A stretch of 64,000 nt of DNA from RUG14199 sp964629225. Lineage in GTDB: Bacteria; Bacillota; Clostridia; Oscillospirales; CAG-272. The position numbers were made by a program, and so were the translations under genes. The stretch lies in assembly GCA_964629225.1 (NCBI GenBank), contig CAZVQC010000001.1, positions 1 to 64,000 of the forward strand. Reading direction: 5' to 3'. Positions within the stretch are counted from its first letter, which is position 1, and every line of letters begins with the position of its first letter. A model generated the notes under the pieces. That model had not been told where the DNA came from. It saw only the letters and a list, made by a program, of their open reading frames with translations, and searched no databases. This document shows positions 1 through 8,840 of the stretch, one piece after another.

Positions 1-51
1 TTGCGTCTTTTACTTTTGCTACCAAACCAAAGTACAATAGAGTTATCTTAG

Positions 52-674
52 AATAATGCCGGCAGCGATGACATTGCCGGACGGCACATGAGGGGGATGT
101 CCCTATGTGATAAGTTCAACAGGTTCCCGGTGAAATGGGCAAAGAAAAAGCAGAGAGCGCTTGAAAAGCTGATACCTTCCGCAAAGGGAAAAAACTTTCC
201 GTTTTTGCACCATTCTACTGTGAATACGGAGAGAATATCCACGTGGGAAACGGGTGCTTTGCGAATTACAACTGCGTTTTTCTTGACGTTTCTCCGATTA
301 CTTTGGGAGATCAGGTGTGGATAGGGGCGAACGTGACACTTGCCACTCCGAACCATCCACTGCTTTGCGATGAGCGGCTGGTGAAGGAATACCCTGACGG
401 GATCCACGATCTTGAGTTTTCGGATCCGATAACTATTGGGGACGGATGTTGGATATGCTCCGACGTTACCGTTTGCGGTGGCGTTACCATAGGAAAGGGA
501 AGCGTGATTGCTGCCGGTTCCGTTGTAACTAAGGATATTCCGGAGGGTTGTATTGCCGCGGGAGCCCCTGCAAAGGTAATAAGACGGCTCGATGAAGCGG
601 ATAGGATGAACGTGTGGGAGACCTATCTCAAGAATGAGAAGCCGGTGTCCGAAAGAAAGAAAAACGGTATTTGA
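52..674 (+). pseudogene. Sugar O-acetyltransferase (maltose/galactoside type), frameshifted
   Basis: A left-handed beta-helix hexapeptide acetyltransferase of the Maa/LacA/NodL kind, which transfers acetyl from acetyl-CoA to a sugar hydroxyl. The C-terminal part, read in the frame of 243-674, has the family blocks FANYNCVFLDV, GDQVWIGANV, TPNHPL and the end AAGSVVTKDIPEG...GAPAKVIR. That frame can be read back to PFYCEYGENIHVG at 210-245. The preceding N-terminal part (LCDKFN...LEKLIPSAKGKNF) is in another frame from about 88, so a frameshift lies near 189-206, within runs of A and T. No normal start exists: a TAG at 49-51 closes the first frame. I infer a decayed gene; a sequencing error at the homopolymer could explain the frameshift but not the missing start. 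Confidence 0.7.
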
Positions 675-687
675 ACGATACCTTTTT
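666..687 (+). terminator. Weak hairpin after the acetyltransferase remnant
   Basis: A five-base-pair stem GGTAT/ATACC is followed directly by five T residues. The stem is short, so terminator activity is uncertain. Confidence 0.3.
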
Positions 688-825
688 CTTGAAAAAAGTC
701 GAAGCTTTTCACGCTTCGGGCGAAAGTCGCTCCTTATTCGACTTGAAAACGGAGTTTTTTTGGGGCAAAATGACAGACCGAGCAAAATAAAATTCATTTT
801 GAGATGAAAAACCTTCCGAAAGCAC

Positions 826-854
826 TTGATTTTGCAACTTGTGTGTGCTACACT
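826..854 (+). promoter_or_regulatory. Sigma-A promoter of gdhA
   Basis: TTGATT at 826-831 and TACACT at 849-854 are separated by 17 bp, with a TG one base before the -10. It lies about 30 bp before the gdhA start. Confidence 0.7.
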
Positions 855-886
855 ATTAAAAAATGATAAAAAGGCGGTATGAAAAA

Positions 887-2236
887 ATGGAAATCAAAAA
901 TGCGTACCTTCAGAAGGTCTACGAAGACGTTGCAAAAAGAAATCCGGGTGAGCCGGAATTTCTTCAGGCTGTGGGCGAGGTTCTCGAATCTCTGTCCGTA
1001 GTGGCCGACAGACGTCCCGATCTTATCGAGGCGGGAGTCTTTGATAGGATCGTAGAGCCGGAAAGAATGGTGACATTCAGAGTAAGCTGGGTGGACGACA
1101 GCGGAAAGGTCAGAGTCAACCGTGGCTACAGAGTTCAGTTCAACTCTGCCATCGGCCCTTACAAGGGAGGACTGAGACTTCATCCCAGCGTCAACGCTTC
1201 CGTTATCAAATTTCTCGGATTTGAGCAGATCTTCAAAAACTCCCTCACTACCCTTCCCATGGGCGGTGCTAAGGGCGGCTCCGACTTCGATCCCAAGGGT
1301 AAGAGTGACGGAGAGATTATGCGTTTCTGCCAGAGCTTCATGACGGAGCTTTGCCGTCACATCGGAGCCGATACGGACGTTCCCGCCGGTGACATCGGAG
1401 TCGGCGCCCGTGAGATCGGCTTCATGTTCGGTCAGTACAAGAGACTTCGCAATGAATTCACCGGAGTTCTCACCGGTAAGGCCATTCCTTCCGGCGGTTC
1501 TCTTGCGAGAACACAGGCTACGGGCTATGGGCTTTGCTATTTCACAAATGAACTTCTTGCGGATAACGGCAAGTCCTTCAAGGGACAGAACGTGGTCGTA
1601 TCCGGCTCCGGTAACGTTGCCATCTACGCTGCGGAGAAGGCTACTACCCTCGGCGCTAAGGTCATCGCAATGAGCGATTCCTCCGGATACGTAGTTGATA
1701 AAAACGGTATCGATCTCGCTGTTATGAAGCAGATCAAAGAGGTTGAGCGTGCGAGAATAGTTGAGTATGCCAAGAGAGTTGACGGTGCCGAGTTCCATGA
1801 GGGATGCAAGGGCATCTGGACGGTACCCTGCGATATCGCACTTCCCTGCGCAACTCAGAACGAGCTGGACGGAGTCGGCGCAAAGGCTCTTATCGACAAC
1901 GGCTGCTTCGCAGTTTGCGAGGGTGCAAACATGCCTTCTACTCCCGATGCTGTCGAAGCGTTCCAGAAGGCGGGCATCCTCTTTGGCCCCGCAAAGGCCG
2001 CAAATGCCGGCGGCGTTGCTACCAGCGGACTTGAGATGAGTCAGAATTCCATCCGTATGTCCTGGTCCTTTGAAGAAGTGGACGAGAAGCTTCACGGCAT
2101 CATGAAGTCCATCTACAAGAGTGCATCCGAGGCCGCACGTGAGTACGGTATGGAGGGCAACCTTGTGGCAGGCGCCAACATCGCAGGCTTCCTTAAGTTG
2201 GCAGAGGCGATGAAGTGGCAGGGCGTTGCATATTGA
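887..2236 (+). CDS. gdhA: NADP-type glutamate dehydrogenase
   Basis: Catalyses reductive amination of 2-oxoglutarate with ammonia to glutamate, the low-affinity entry of ammonium into central nitrogen metabolism. The 449-residue length matches the hexameric bacterial enzyme. The substrate pocket is visible as NSAIGPYKGGLR and LPMGGAKGGSDFDPKG, with the catalytic lysine in GGAKGG, followed by GDIGVGAREIGFMFGQY. The Rossmann motif VVSGSGNVA sits near residue 235, and the C-terminal NAGGVATSGLEMSQN block is present. The start at 887 is preferred to an upstream ATG at 863 because AAGGCGGT at 871-878 is well spaced for it. The gene is monocistronic, with its own promoter and terminator. Confidence 0.97.
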   Translation: MEIKNAYLQKVYEDVAKRNPGEPEFLQAVGEVLESLSVVADRRPDLIEAGVFDRIVEPERMVTFRVSWVDDSGKVRVNRGYRVQFNSAIGPYKGGLRLHPSVNASVIKFLGFEQIFKNSLTTLPMGGAKGGSDFDPKGKSDGEIMRFCQSFMTELCRHIGADTDVPAGDIGVGAREIGFMFGQYKRLRNEFTGVLTGKAIPSGGSLARTQATGYGLCYFTNELLADNGKSFKGQNVVVSGSGNVAIYAAEKATTLGAKVIAMSDSSGYVVDKNGIDLAVMKQIKEVERARIVEYAKRVDGAEFHEGCKGIWTVPCDIALPCATQNELDGVGAKALIDNGCFAVCEGANMPSTPDAVEAFQKAGILFGPAKAANAGGVATSGLEMSQNSIRMSWSFEEVDEKLHGIMKSIYKSASEAAREYGMEGNLVAGANIAGFLKLAEAMKWQGVAY

Positions 2237-2251
2237 TCTCGAAGCAATTTG

Positions 2252-2281
2252 TGCGGCAGGCTGAGGCCTGCCGCATTTTTT
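2252..2281 (+). terminator. gdhA terminator
   Basis: A ten-base-pair GC-rich stem (TGCGGCAGGC paired with GCCTGCCGCA, 2252-2275) is followed by six T residues. Confidence 0.85.
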
Positions 2282-2317
2282 CATTGGCACCCTCGCCCCG
2301 TTTCTGAAAATAACATA

Positions 2318-2346
2318 TTGACGAAATGGCAGAATAATGGTAGAAT
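2318..2346 (+). promoter_or_regulatory. Sigma-A promoter of the GT2-GtrA gene
   Basis: TTGACG at 2318-2323 and TAGAAT at 2341-2346 with a 17-bp spacer, 42 bp before the start codon. Confidence 0.75.
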
Positions 2347-2388
2347 AAAAACGAAGAGCGGGTCGACCGTCATTTACGGAGGAGAGAG

Positions 2389-3447
2389 ATGGACACTGTT
2401 ATCGTGATCCCGGCATACAAGCCGGATGAGCGTCTTACCGATATTGCGCGGGAGTTGTGCTCCCGCCATTCCGTGCTTGTGGTCGATGACGGAAGCGGAC
2501 GTGAGTACGATGCCGTTTTCCAAAATACCACAGAATATGCTACGGTGCTGAGATACGACGTCAACGGCGGGAAGGGACATGCGCTGAAGTTCGCTTTCTC
2601 GATGCTTGAAGAGGTGTTCCCCGAAGCGCGCTACGTCGTTACAGCGGATGCTGACGGTCAGCACAAGGTGCCCGATATCGAGAGGGTAGCAACTGCTCTC
2701 AAAGAGAACGGTGGGCTGGTGCTGGGATCTCGCAAGTTCGTCGGAAAGGTCCCCGCGCGTTCCATGTTCGGGAATACCGTGACGAGAGCCGTTTTTGCCC
2801 TCGCCTCCGGACGGCGCATCCACGACACCCAGACGGGGCTGAGGGGATTTTGTACCGAGGAGTGCCTTGAGGCCTTCAAGAGCCTCAGGGGAGACCGCTA
2901 CGAGTACGAGATGACCATGCTGATGTGGGCGGCGGAGAATAACGTTAAGATGACCGAAGTGACGATAGAGACGGTATACGAGGCCAACAACCCCACGTCT
3001 CATTTTAAGGCGATATCGGATTCCGTGAAGATCTACCTTATCATTTTGAGATGTTCGTCGGTCTTTAAGTATCTCGCATCATCGGTGCTTGCGTTCCTTT
3101 GCAATTACGCCGTGGCACTGGTGCTTGAGAACTTCGTTTTCAAGGATCTGGCTCTCGGTGTTGAGATCGCCACCACCGTTGCTTGGGTGATCAGCTCTTT
3201 TCTCAATTTCAATATCAACCGCACCTTCGTTTTCAAGTCAAATGGCAAGTATCTCCTTGCTTGCGCGGAATATTACGGACTTGCGGCAACGGTGTTTCTC
3301 ATAAAGAACTTTGTCTTCCTTGAACTTCTGGTACGGGTACTGAAGGCTCCTCTTTGGCTCGCAATGCCCATCTCGGAAGTGGTGATGTACGTGTCCAATT
3401 ACTTCATTCAAAAAAAACTCATCTTCAAAAAGAAGACCGAAAAATGA
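2389..3447 (+). CDS. Glycosyltransferase family 2 / GtrA fusion (polyprenol-phosphate sugar synthase)
   Basis: 352 residues. Residues 1 to about 215 are a GT-A glycosyltransferase of the dolichyl-phosphate-mannose-synthase type (VIPAYKPDERL, VVDDGSG, TADADGQH, DTQTGLRGF). Residues from about 220 onward are a GtrA-like membrane domain with four hydrophobic segments. This fusion is known in Firmicutes, where it is thought to load a sugar onto undecaprenyl phosphate and help it cross the membrane for cell-envelope glycosylation. The sugar cannot be told from sequence. GGAGGAGAG lies just before the ATG. It has its own promoter and terminator. Confidence 0.88.
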   Translation: MDTVIVIPAYKPDERLTDIARELCSRHSVLVVDDGSGREYDAVFQNTTEYATVLRYDVNGGKGHALKFAFSMLEEVFPEARYVVTADADGQHKVPDIERVATALKENGGLVLGSRKFVGKVPARSMFGNTVTRAVFALASGRRIHDTQTGLRGFCTEECLEAFKSLRGDRYEYEMTMLMWAAENNVKMTEVTIETVYEANNPTSHFKAISDSVKIYLIILRCSSVFKYLASSVLAFLCNYAVALVLENFVFKDLALGVEIATTVAWVISSFLNFNINRTFVFKSNGKYLLACAEYYGLAATVFLIKNFVFLELLVRVLKAPLWLAMPISEVVMYVSNYFIQKKLIFKKKTEK

Positions 3448-3472
3448 AAGATCTCACTTTGAGTGGGACCGT

Positions 3473-3505
3473 AACAAAGCCTCCGAACGGGGGCTTTGTT
3501 CTTTT
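3473..3505 (+). terminator. Terminator after the GT2-GtrA gene
   Basis: AACAAAGC...CTCC, loop GAAC, then GGGGGCTTTGTT (3473-3500) form a long stem followed by CTTTT. Confidence 0.75.
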
Positions 3506-3583
3506 AGAGGCTTTCGGCGGAGATATCTTCGGCTTTAACTTTCGGCATTTTTTCTTCGGCTTTGACTTTTGGGGCTTTTTGGA

Positions 3584-3610
3584 ATGATTTTTTTGCGATC
3601 TTCATACAAT
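3584..3610 (+). promoter_or_regulatory. Possible sigma-E promoter of the SPOCS gene
   Basis: CATACAAT at 3603-3610 is identical to the -10 consensus of the Bacillus mother-cell sigma-E. Sixteen bases upstream is ATG, where the consensus -35 core is ATA. No acceptable sigma-A -35 is found at 16-19 bp. The assignment is an inference supported by the sporulation-type product. Confidence 0.4.
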
Positions 3611-3633
3611 GGTACAAAAACATGGAGGTCCCA

Positions 3634-5142
3634 ATGGAAAATACAGAGAGAAACGGTGGTGGGATATCCAGCATTCCGAAGCTTGATATCTCTTTCGGGC
3701 ACGAGGCTGGAGGAGACTTCGCCTTGCCCGACTATCTTCCGGAGATACAGCGGCTTGTGGGAGTCTTTCCCACAGTGCTTCCGGAGACGGAATTTTTGAA
3801 CGGAAACGTGCTTGAACTGTCCGGCACTGTCTCCTACAACATTGTCTACTGCACCGAGGAAGGACAGCTTGCATCCGCTTCCATATGCGGAGACTACTCG
3901 GCGGATACTGCCCTTGGTCAGGAGGTATCGGGAGTGGGGGAGCTTATTGTGGATACCCAGATAGAAAGCGCCGGATGCCGTGTTACGGCTCCCAGGGGTA
4001 TCAGCATAAAATGCCGCCTCCGTTCCCACATCATTTGCGATGAGCAGATAGGCGAGTCAAGAGACGTCATCTCCCCCGCCGGAGACGTGGCAAATGATGA
4101 AATGCGGGAGACTGTGGAGCGGCTGAACGAGGACGTGGAGTCAGCCGTTCGGTTCTGCGGTGACGTTACCGACAGCGTTACCGGGGATGTTGCGACACCG
4201 GGCGGAGCAACGGCGGTGACCTGCTTCGGAGGCATTGAGGTGATATCGGCAGTGTTTTCCGGAGGAAATGCGGAGGTCTCGGGAGATGTCCATGTGACTC
4301 TCTATTATTGTGATGCGGAGGGCAAGGTGGGATGCGCTCGGACGAAACTGCCCTTTTCCTCCTCCGTTCCGATAGGATGTGAATTTGAGGAGGCAAGGGT
4401 CTCGGCATTCGGCAGAGTCGCTTCAATTTCACTGACACCCACCGATGAGGGCTTTGAGATCTCCGCAGAGTACGATCTTACGGCGATGCTCTCTGCGGAA
4501 TGTGAGATGGCGGTCTGCCTCGATGCATACTCCACCGGATACGAGGTGGAGAACGAGGTACGCGACTGCGAGATCCTGAGACCTGTGTGCATCGGGAACG
4601 GCCGCTTGACGGCGGCGGGCGAGATGCCGAGAAAGGGTGATGGGGAGACGGTCTTTGTGGGAGGATCTGTTTCGTCTCTTCAAATGGCTTCCGTTGACGG
4701 AAAAGTCACTGTCACCGGTGCCGTTAAGGTGAAGAGCGTCGCTGTTTTCGAGGGTGAGTGCTTCGTGTCGGAGGGCGAGATACCGATAAAGTACCAGCCG
4801 GACTGCAGATGCGGTGTCAGCGGTGATATCCAGGGAATTTGTGATGCTACGGTGCTCAAGATCGCCGCATCCGGGAAGGGAAGCGTTGATGAGGTGACCT
4901 GCGAGGTGGCATTCGGCTACGCCGTTTTTGAAAAACAGAGAAAACGGACCGTCACCACGGTCAGATTGACGGAGCCTGTGGCGGGCGACGGAGGGGCTAA
5001 GATCACCGTGTACTATCCCTCTGCCGATGAGTCGCTGTGGGCGGTCTGTAAGAAATACCATGCCGACAGATGTCGGATACTCCGAGTGAACTCGGTGGAG
5101 AATGACATTCTCCCCGGTGGGAAGCCGGTCATAATCGACTGA
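3634..5142 (+). CDS. SPOCS-domain (DUF3794) and LysM protein
   Basis: 502 residues. The body consists of repeated DUF3794/SPOCS domains, first near residues 15-110 (FALPDYLPEIQRLVGV, VLELSGTVSYNIVYCTEEGQ) and again in the middle and C-terminal thirds. It ends with a LysM-like segment (ITVYYPSADESLWAVCKKY, then ILPGGKPVII). Proteins of this architecture occur in sporulating Clostridia and are linked to the spore surface; the exact role is not established. There is no signal peptide, consistent with mother-cell assembly. The start at 3634 is set by GGAGGT at 3624-3629. A bidirectional terminator follows. Confidence 0.85.
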   Translation: MENTERNGGGISSIPKLDISFGHEAGGDFALPDYLPEIQRLVGVFPTVLPETEFLNGNVLELSGTVSYNIVYCTEEGQLASASICGDYSADTALGQEVSGVGELIVDTQIESAGCRVTAPRGISIKCRLRSHIICDEQIGESRDVISPAGDVANDEMRETVERLNEDVESAVRFCGDVTDSVTGDVATPGGATAVTCFGGIEVISAVFSGGNAEVSGDVHVTLYYCDAEGKVGCARTKLPFSSSVPIGCEFEEARVSAFGRVASISLTPTDEGFEISAEYDLTAMLSAECEMAVCLDAYSTGYEVENEVRDCEILRPVCIGNGRLTAAGEMPRKGDGETVFVGGSVSSLQMASVDGKVTVTGAVKVKSVAVFEGECFVSEGEIPIKYQPDCRCGVSGDIQGICDATVLKIAASGKGSVDEVTCEVAFGYAVFEKQRKRTVTTVRLTEPVAGDGGAKITVYYPSADESLWAVCKKYHADRCRILRVNSVENDILPGGKPVIID

Positions 5143-5146
5143 AAAA

Positions 5147-5194
5147 GGGCTGTCCCAAATGCTTTGAAAAATGCATTTGAGACAGCCCGCTTTT
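5147..5194 (+). terminator. Bidirectional terminator between convergent genes
   Basis: GGGCTGTC and CAAATGC pair with GCATTTG and GACAGCCC across 5147-5188. T-rich tails lie on both sides, so it can also end the minus-strand transcript. Confidence 0.8.
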
Positions 5195-5273
5195 TCGTTG
5201 AGTCAAAAATTCGCTTTTTGCAGCTACGTAAGGAATGAGATCCTTTGAACCCTCTCAAAAAACGAGGCTCGTA

Positions 5274-5561
5274 TCATAATTTCACCGTTTCCGATGAGGG
5301 AAAATTCTCCGAGGCGAAGGCAAACATCCTCTCTCTTCCAATGGGGTGAGAGGAATGGATGAGGATCCTTTTCGGTTGCTTTCCGAGTCCCTTCATCATT
5401 ATCAGTATGTCAAGCCCCGTGTCCTCGCCGTATCCGAGATCATAGTCAAGGGACACCGTATCAAAATCGTAACTTGACATGAGGGCGATGGCTTCCCTTG
5501 CGCTTTCACATTTTATGAATCCCTCGGGACAGGGTCTGCGGTCGTCAACGTAGAGTTTCAT
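5274..5561 (-). CDS. Small receiver-like domain protein (cREC type)
   Basis: 95 residues resembling the stand-alone cyclic-phosphate-processing receiver domain family: MKLYVDDRRPCPEG at the N-terminus and SLDYDLG.GEDTGLDI in the middle, with acidic residues at receiver-like positions, then ILIHSSHPIGRERM. Proposed roles in nucleic-acid end or cyclic-phosphate processing are predictions from the family. The ATG at 5561 is preferred because AAAGGCGAAG precedes it. It lies 14 bp after the stop codon of the ABC-F gene, so the two are probably co-transcribed. Confidence 0.72.
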   Translation of the reverse strand: MKLYVDDRRPCPEGFIKCESAREAIALMSSYDFDTVSLDYDLGYGEDTGLDILIMMKGLGKQPKRILIHSSHPIGRERMFAFASENFPSSETVKL

Positions 5562-5575
5562 GAGATCTTCGCCTT

Positions 5576-7504
5576 TCAAAATGTTTCGGATTCTTCGTAC
5601 AGCGACAGAAGCCTGTCTTCTATCACCGTTTTGCGGTCGTCAAGCTCCGCCGCTCTCATGTAGTCGCGTGCGGCATCGCCGTAGAGTTCGTCCGTTACCT
5701 GTGCCAGCTCCACTTCAAGCCGTTCTATCTCCGCCATAACGTCACGGCGGTGCTTTTCGGCTTGCCTTGCCTCGGCGCTTTCCTTTTTGCGCCTCAGATA
5801 CATCTCCTTGTTGGACATTTGAGGAAGTTCGTATTCCGGGGACGGGACACCGGTTTTTTGCTTTTTCTTTGCATCTCTGTCCCTCAAGAACTCCTCATAT
5901 CCTCCGATATGACGGACTATCTTTCCGCCGTCAAGCTCCAGTATCTCGCTTGCCAGCTTTCTTATGAAGTATCTGTCATGAGAGACGGCGATTACGGTGC
6001 CCCCGTAGTTCTCAAGGGCGTTCTCAAGAGCTTCTCTCGATTGGATGTCAAGATGGTTGGTGGGCTCGTCCAGAATGAGCACGTTCATTTTTGACAGGAT
6101 CAGCTTTGCAAGGGTAAGCCTTGCCCTCTCTCCGCCGGAAAGAACCGATACCTGCTTGAATACGTCATCTCCCCTGAAAAGAAACAGGGCGAGTATGGAG
6201 CGCAATTCCGTTTCCTTCACAGTGGGATGGGCATCCCACAGTTCGTCTATCACGGTCTTTGTGGGGTCGAGATTCTGGTTTTCTTGGTCGTAGTAGCCTA
6301 TCTTCACATTGTAGCCGAATTCGTATTTGCCTCCGTCGTGGCTTTCTTTGCCCAGGAGGATCTTGAGAAGGGTGGATTTCCCCGTCCCGTTTGCTCCCAC
6401 TATGAATGCCCTCGTCCCCTTTTTGATGAGAAAAGAAACGTCGGAGAAAAGCTCTCTGGTGCCGAAACGCTTGGACAATCCTTTTACGGTGAGAACGTCG
6501 CTGCCGCTCTCGCTTCCCTTATCAAATCCGAAGCGGATCGCCTTCGGAGCATCCTCCGGCCTTGCTACCTTTTCCATTCGGGCTATCGCCTTTTCGCGGC
6601 TCTCGGCAGCGATGATGTTCCGCTCCCGATTCCAGCGGCGCTGCTGCTCGATGTAGGCTTCAAGCCGTGCTATCTCCTTTTGCTGCAGGTCGTATTTCTT
6701 CTGTGCCGCCGCACGATCTTCCTCCTTCAAGGTGACAAATCGGCTGTAAGGAGCGTTGTAGAGTTTCCCCTTGCGGTGCTCGATATCGAGAGTCTTGGTG
6801 GTGACGGTGTCGAGAAAATACCTGTCGTGGCTGACCACAAGCAGAGTCTTTCTGTAGCCGGATAGCTGATCCTCAAGGTACTCCATGGTGTCGGTGTCAA
6901 GGTGGTTGGTGGGCTCGTCAAGTATCAGTATGTCGGGTTCTCTGAAGAGAAGCCTTGCAAGATTCAATCGGGATCGCTCCCCTCCGCTGAGGGAGGTGAC
7001 GGTGCGGGACTGATCGTCCCCCGAAAAGCCCATCTTTTCAAGAAGGCTGCGGCATCTCGCCTTGTAGTGAAGCCCGCCGTTTTCGATAAAGCGGGTGTTG
7101 ACCTCGGTAAATTCCGCAGTAAGTCGGTCAAGCTCCGTGCCGGATGCCCTTGAAAGCAATCCCTCAAGTTCCTCAAGTCTCGCTTCATCCCGACAAAGCT
7201 CCGGGTAGGCGGCGTACATTTGAGAGAGCACAGTATCGTCAAAGTATGCTCCGTCGTGTTCCTTCAAAATGTTGAAGGTGTCGTCCTGAGCCATCATGCC
7301 GACGGTGCGGTCCTTTGCTATGAAAACATTGCCCCCGGTGGGGCGGTATTTCCCGACTATCAGATTGAGAAGGGTGGATTTTCCGGAGCCGTTGACTCCT
7401 ACTATTCCCAGACGGTCCCCCTCCTCAAGAGAAAAGGAGATACCCTCAAGGATCTCCTTCGTTCCCACCCCGAAGGAGAGTTCGCTTACGTTAAGTGAGA
7501 TCAT
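5576..7504 (-). CDS. ABC-F family ATPase (Uup/YdiF-like)
   Basis: 642 residues with two ATP-binding cassettes and no membrane domain, the layout of ABC-F translation factors acting on the ribosome. Cassette 1 has Walker A GVNGSGKST, signature LSGGERSRLNLARLL and Walker B DILILDEPTNHLD. Cassette 2 has GANGTGKST, LSGGERARLTLAKLI and NVLILDEPTNHLD. A charged linker with a coiled-coil look joins them (residues about 235-305), and the C-terminal 90 residues are another charged helical tail. Subtype, including whether it protects against antibiotics, cannot be decided by eye. CGGAGAC precedes the ATG. Confidence 0.92.
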   Translation of the reverse strand: MISLNVSELSFGVGTKEILEGISFSLEEGDRLGIVGVNGSGKSTLLNLIVGKYRPTGGNVFIAKDRTVGMMAQDDTFNILKEHDGAYFDDTVLSQMYAAYPELCRDEARLEELEGLLSRASGTELDRLTAEFTEVNTRFIENGGLHYKARCRSLLEKMGFSGDDQSRTVTSLSGGERSRLNLARLLFREPDILILDEPTNHLDTDTMEYLEDQLSGYRKTLLVVSHDRYFLDTVTTKTLDIEHRKGKLYNAPYSRFVTLKEEDRAAAQKKYDLQQKEIARLEAYIEQQRRWNRERNIIAAESREKAIARMEKVARPEDAPKAIRFGFDKGSESGSDVLTVKGLSKRFGTRELFSDVSFLIKKGTRAFIVGANGTGKSTLLKILLGKESHDGGKYEFGYNVKIGYYDQENQNLDPTKTVIDELWDAHPTVKETELRSILALFLFRGDDVFKQVSVLSGGERARLTLAKLILSKMNVLILDEPTNHLDIQSREALENALENYGGTVIAVSHDRYFIRKLASEILELDGGKIVRHIGGYEEFLRDRDAKKKQKTGVPSPEYELPQMSNKEMYLRRKKESAEARQAEKHRRDVMAEIERLEVELAQVTDELYGDAARDYMRAAELDDRKTVIEDRLLSLYEESETF

Positions 7505-7518
7505 ATCTTGTCTCCGTT

Positions 7519-7545
7519 AAAACGGGAACGCATTGGACGTTCCCG
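7519..7545 (-). terminator. Hairpin between the membrane-protein and ABC-F genes
   Basis: A perfect eight-base-pair stem CGGGAACG/CGTTCCCG (7523-7545) followed on the minus strand by TTTT. It would end transcription of the upstream minus-strand gene, or attenuate readthrough into the ABC-F gene. Confidence 0.45.
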
Positions 7546-7555
7546 CATCTGCTTT

Positions 7556-8452
7556 TTAAAGTTTGATATCGTCGTCCTCGTCGCTGTCATCGAAAAGGCT
7601 ATTTGCTTCTCCCGCACTTGCCGATGTGTCCGAAGCTTCCTTGTTTTTTTCACCGAATGGAAAAATGCGAAGGAATGATGCCACCGCGTAGATCCACACA
7701 GTGGCGGCAATGGCACACTCGGTGATATTGATGCCGATATCGTCCGGATTTGAAAAATAAGTGACGGTCCGTGATATTGCCACGGCTCCTCCGAAAAACG
7801 CCGAAAGGATCCCGGAAAACACCAGATTCCTTGAAGCACCGGGACGCTTTATGCCGTGCCCCGCCGTGTCCTTGAAGAACAGCATGAAGGAGACGAACAT
7901 GAGAAGGCCGTAAGTCTTCACCGGGGAGTTCATTGCAAGCTCGGAAGAAAAGTATTCGCAGAGTATGGTGAAGGCTATCATAAGAGCCGGAAGAAGTGCC
8001 GTTATGGAGGCGGCAGGGTAGAACTCAAGAATTCCCACCGCATCCGCAAAGAACCATACGGCGGCGATCACGGTGAATACGAAGCGGAGGACGAAGAATA
8101 TCCGCTTGTCATCGGGGAAGCCGGCCTTCAGTTGAAAATACGCCGCAAGGGCGGTGCAAAGTCCGGAGAGCGCTCCGAAGAACACCGGCACAAATGGGGT
8201 CTTCTCCCGATCGGTCTCCTTGAAGGAGTGATCCTTTCCCGCAAGGATCCATGCTACTCCCCCAAGCACCGCAAGGACGGCGGATAATACCGTAGCCGCT
8301 CCCGCCCAAGGTGAGTTTCTTGCGAAATGAGTTATCTCGGCATCGAAATCGGTGTTGAATGCAAGGGTCAGAGAGATGCAGAGAAGCACTCCCACCGCCG
8401 CCGATACGAGCATTAACGTTCTTATTAAACGGGATCTTTTAGTCGCTGTCAT
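7556..8452 (-). CDS. Polytopic membrane protein of unknown function
   Basis: 298 residues with about seven or eight hydrophobic segments from residue 10 to 265 and a cytoplasmic-looking, very acidic C-terminal tail rich in Ser, Asp and Glu (FDDSDEDDDIKL). I do not recognise the family; no transporter or enzyme motif is visible. It has its own promoter, and GAAGGAAC precedes the ATG. A hairpin separates it from the ABC-F gene downstream. Confidence 0.75.
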   Translation of the reverse strand: MTATKRSRLIRTLMLVSAAVGVLLCISLTLAFNTDFDAEITHFARNSPWAGAATVLSAVLAVLGGVAWILAGKDHSFKETDREKTPFVPVFFGALSGLCTALAAYFQLKAGFPDDKRIFFVLRFVFTVIAAVWFFADAVGILEFYPAASITALLPALMIAFTILCEYFSSELAMNSPVKTYGLLMFVSFMLFFKDTAGHGIKRPGASRNLVFSGILSAFFGGAVAISRTVTYFSNPDDIGINITECAIAATVWIYAVASFLRIFPFGEKNKEASDTSASAGEANSLFDDSDEDDDIKL

Positions 8453-8491
8453 TTCTGTTCCTTCTTTTTGTATTGCGCATTTCTATCTGCT

Positions 8492-8520
8492 ATTGTAGCA
8501 CACTTGAGCCCATCATTCAA
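8492..8520 (-). promoter_or_regulatory. Sigma-A promoter of the membrane-protein gene
   Basis: On the minus strand TTGAAT (8520-8515) and TACAAT (8497-8492) have a 17-bp spacer. Confidence 0.7.
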
Positions 8521-8800
8521 TACTTTTTTTGAAACCGCAGAAGGTTTTTGCCTGTTTCCCTTCATCTTTTATTATAATAGAAAAGATCATCGGCATCACC
8601 GAGATGGGAGAAGTGTCGGAGCAGATCGAAAAGCGAGTTGAAAATCAGTCTGCAAAAATGAGGAGATCCAAGGCAAACAGCGGCCAAAAACGAGGGTGAC
8701 GGGTGAGAAAAACAAAAAACTCCGCTGTACAAGATGCACAAAAGACAGGAGGAGAATACACCGAAAATTCTACACGCAAAAAATCCCGCAAATGCTTTTT
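8521..8800. other. Intergenic region before the ribosomal operon
   Basis: No gene can be supported. TATAAT at 8573-8578 lacks a good -35. Two short overlapping frames on the plus strand (about 8605-8697 and 8696-8908) have no convincing ribosome binding site and no recognisable product. Confidence 0.5.
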
Positions 8801-8805
8801 CGCTA

Positions 8806-8834
8806 TTGCAATTTACTATTATATATGGTAGAAT
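8806..8834 (+). promoter_or_regulatory. Main sigma-A promoter of the ribosomal protein operon
   Basis: TTGCAA at 8806-8811 and TAGAAT at 8829-8834 with a 17-bp spacer. Transcription would start near 8841, leaving a leader of about 240 nt before rpsJ. Confidence 0.75.
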
Positions 8835-8840
8835 ATCAAG

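Noticed and set aside
48..797. 249-residue minus-strand frame
   Set aside because: Shadow of the acetyltransferase remnant, without ribosome binding site or recognisable motifs.
848..2290. 480-residue open frame on the minus strand
   Set aside because: It is antisense to gdhA, whose protein is fully conserved; the frame is open only because of codon bias, and its translation resembles no protein.
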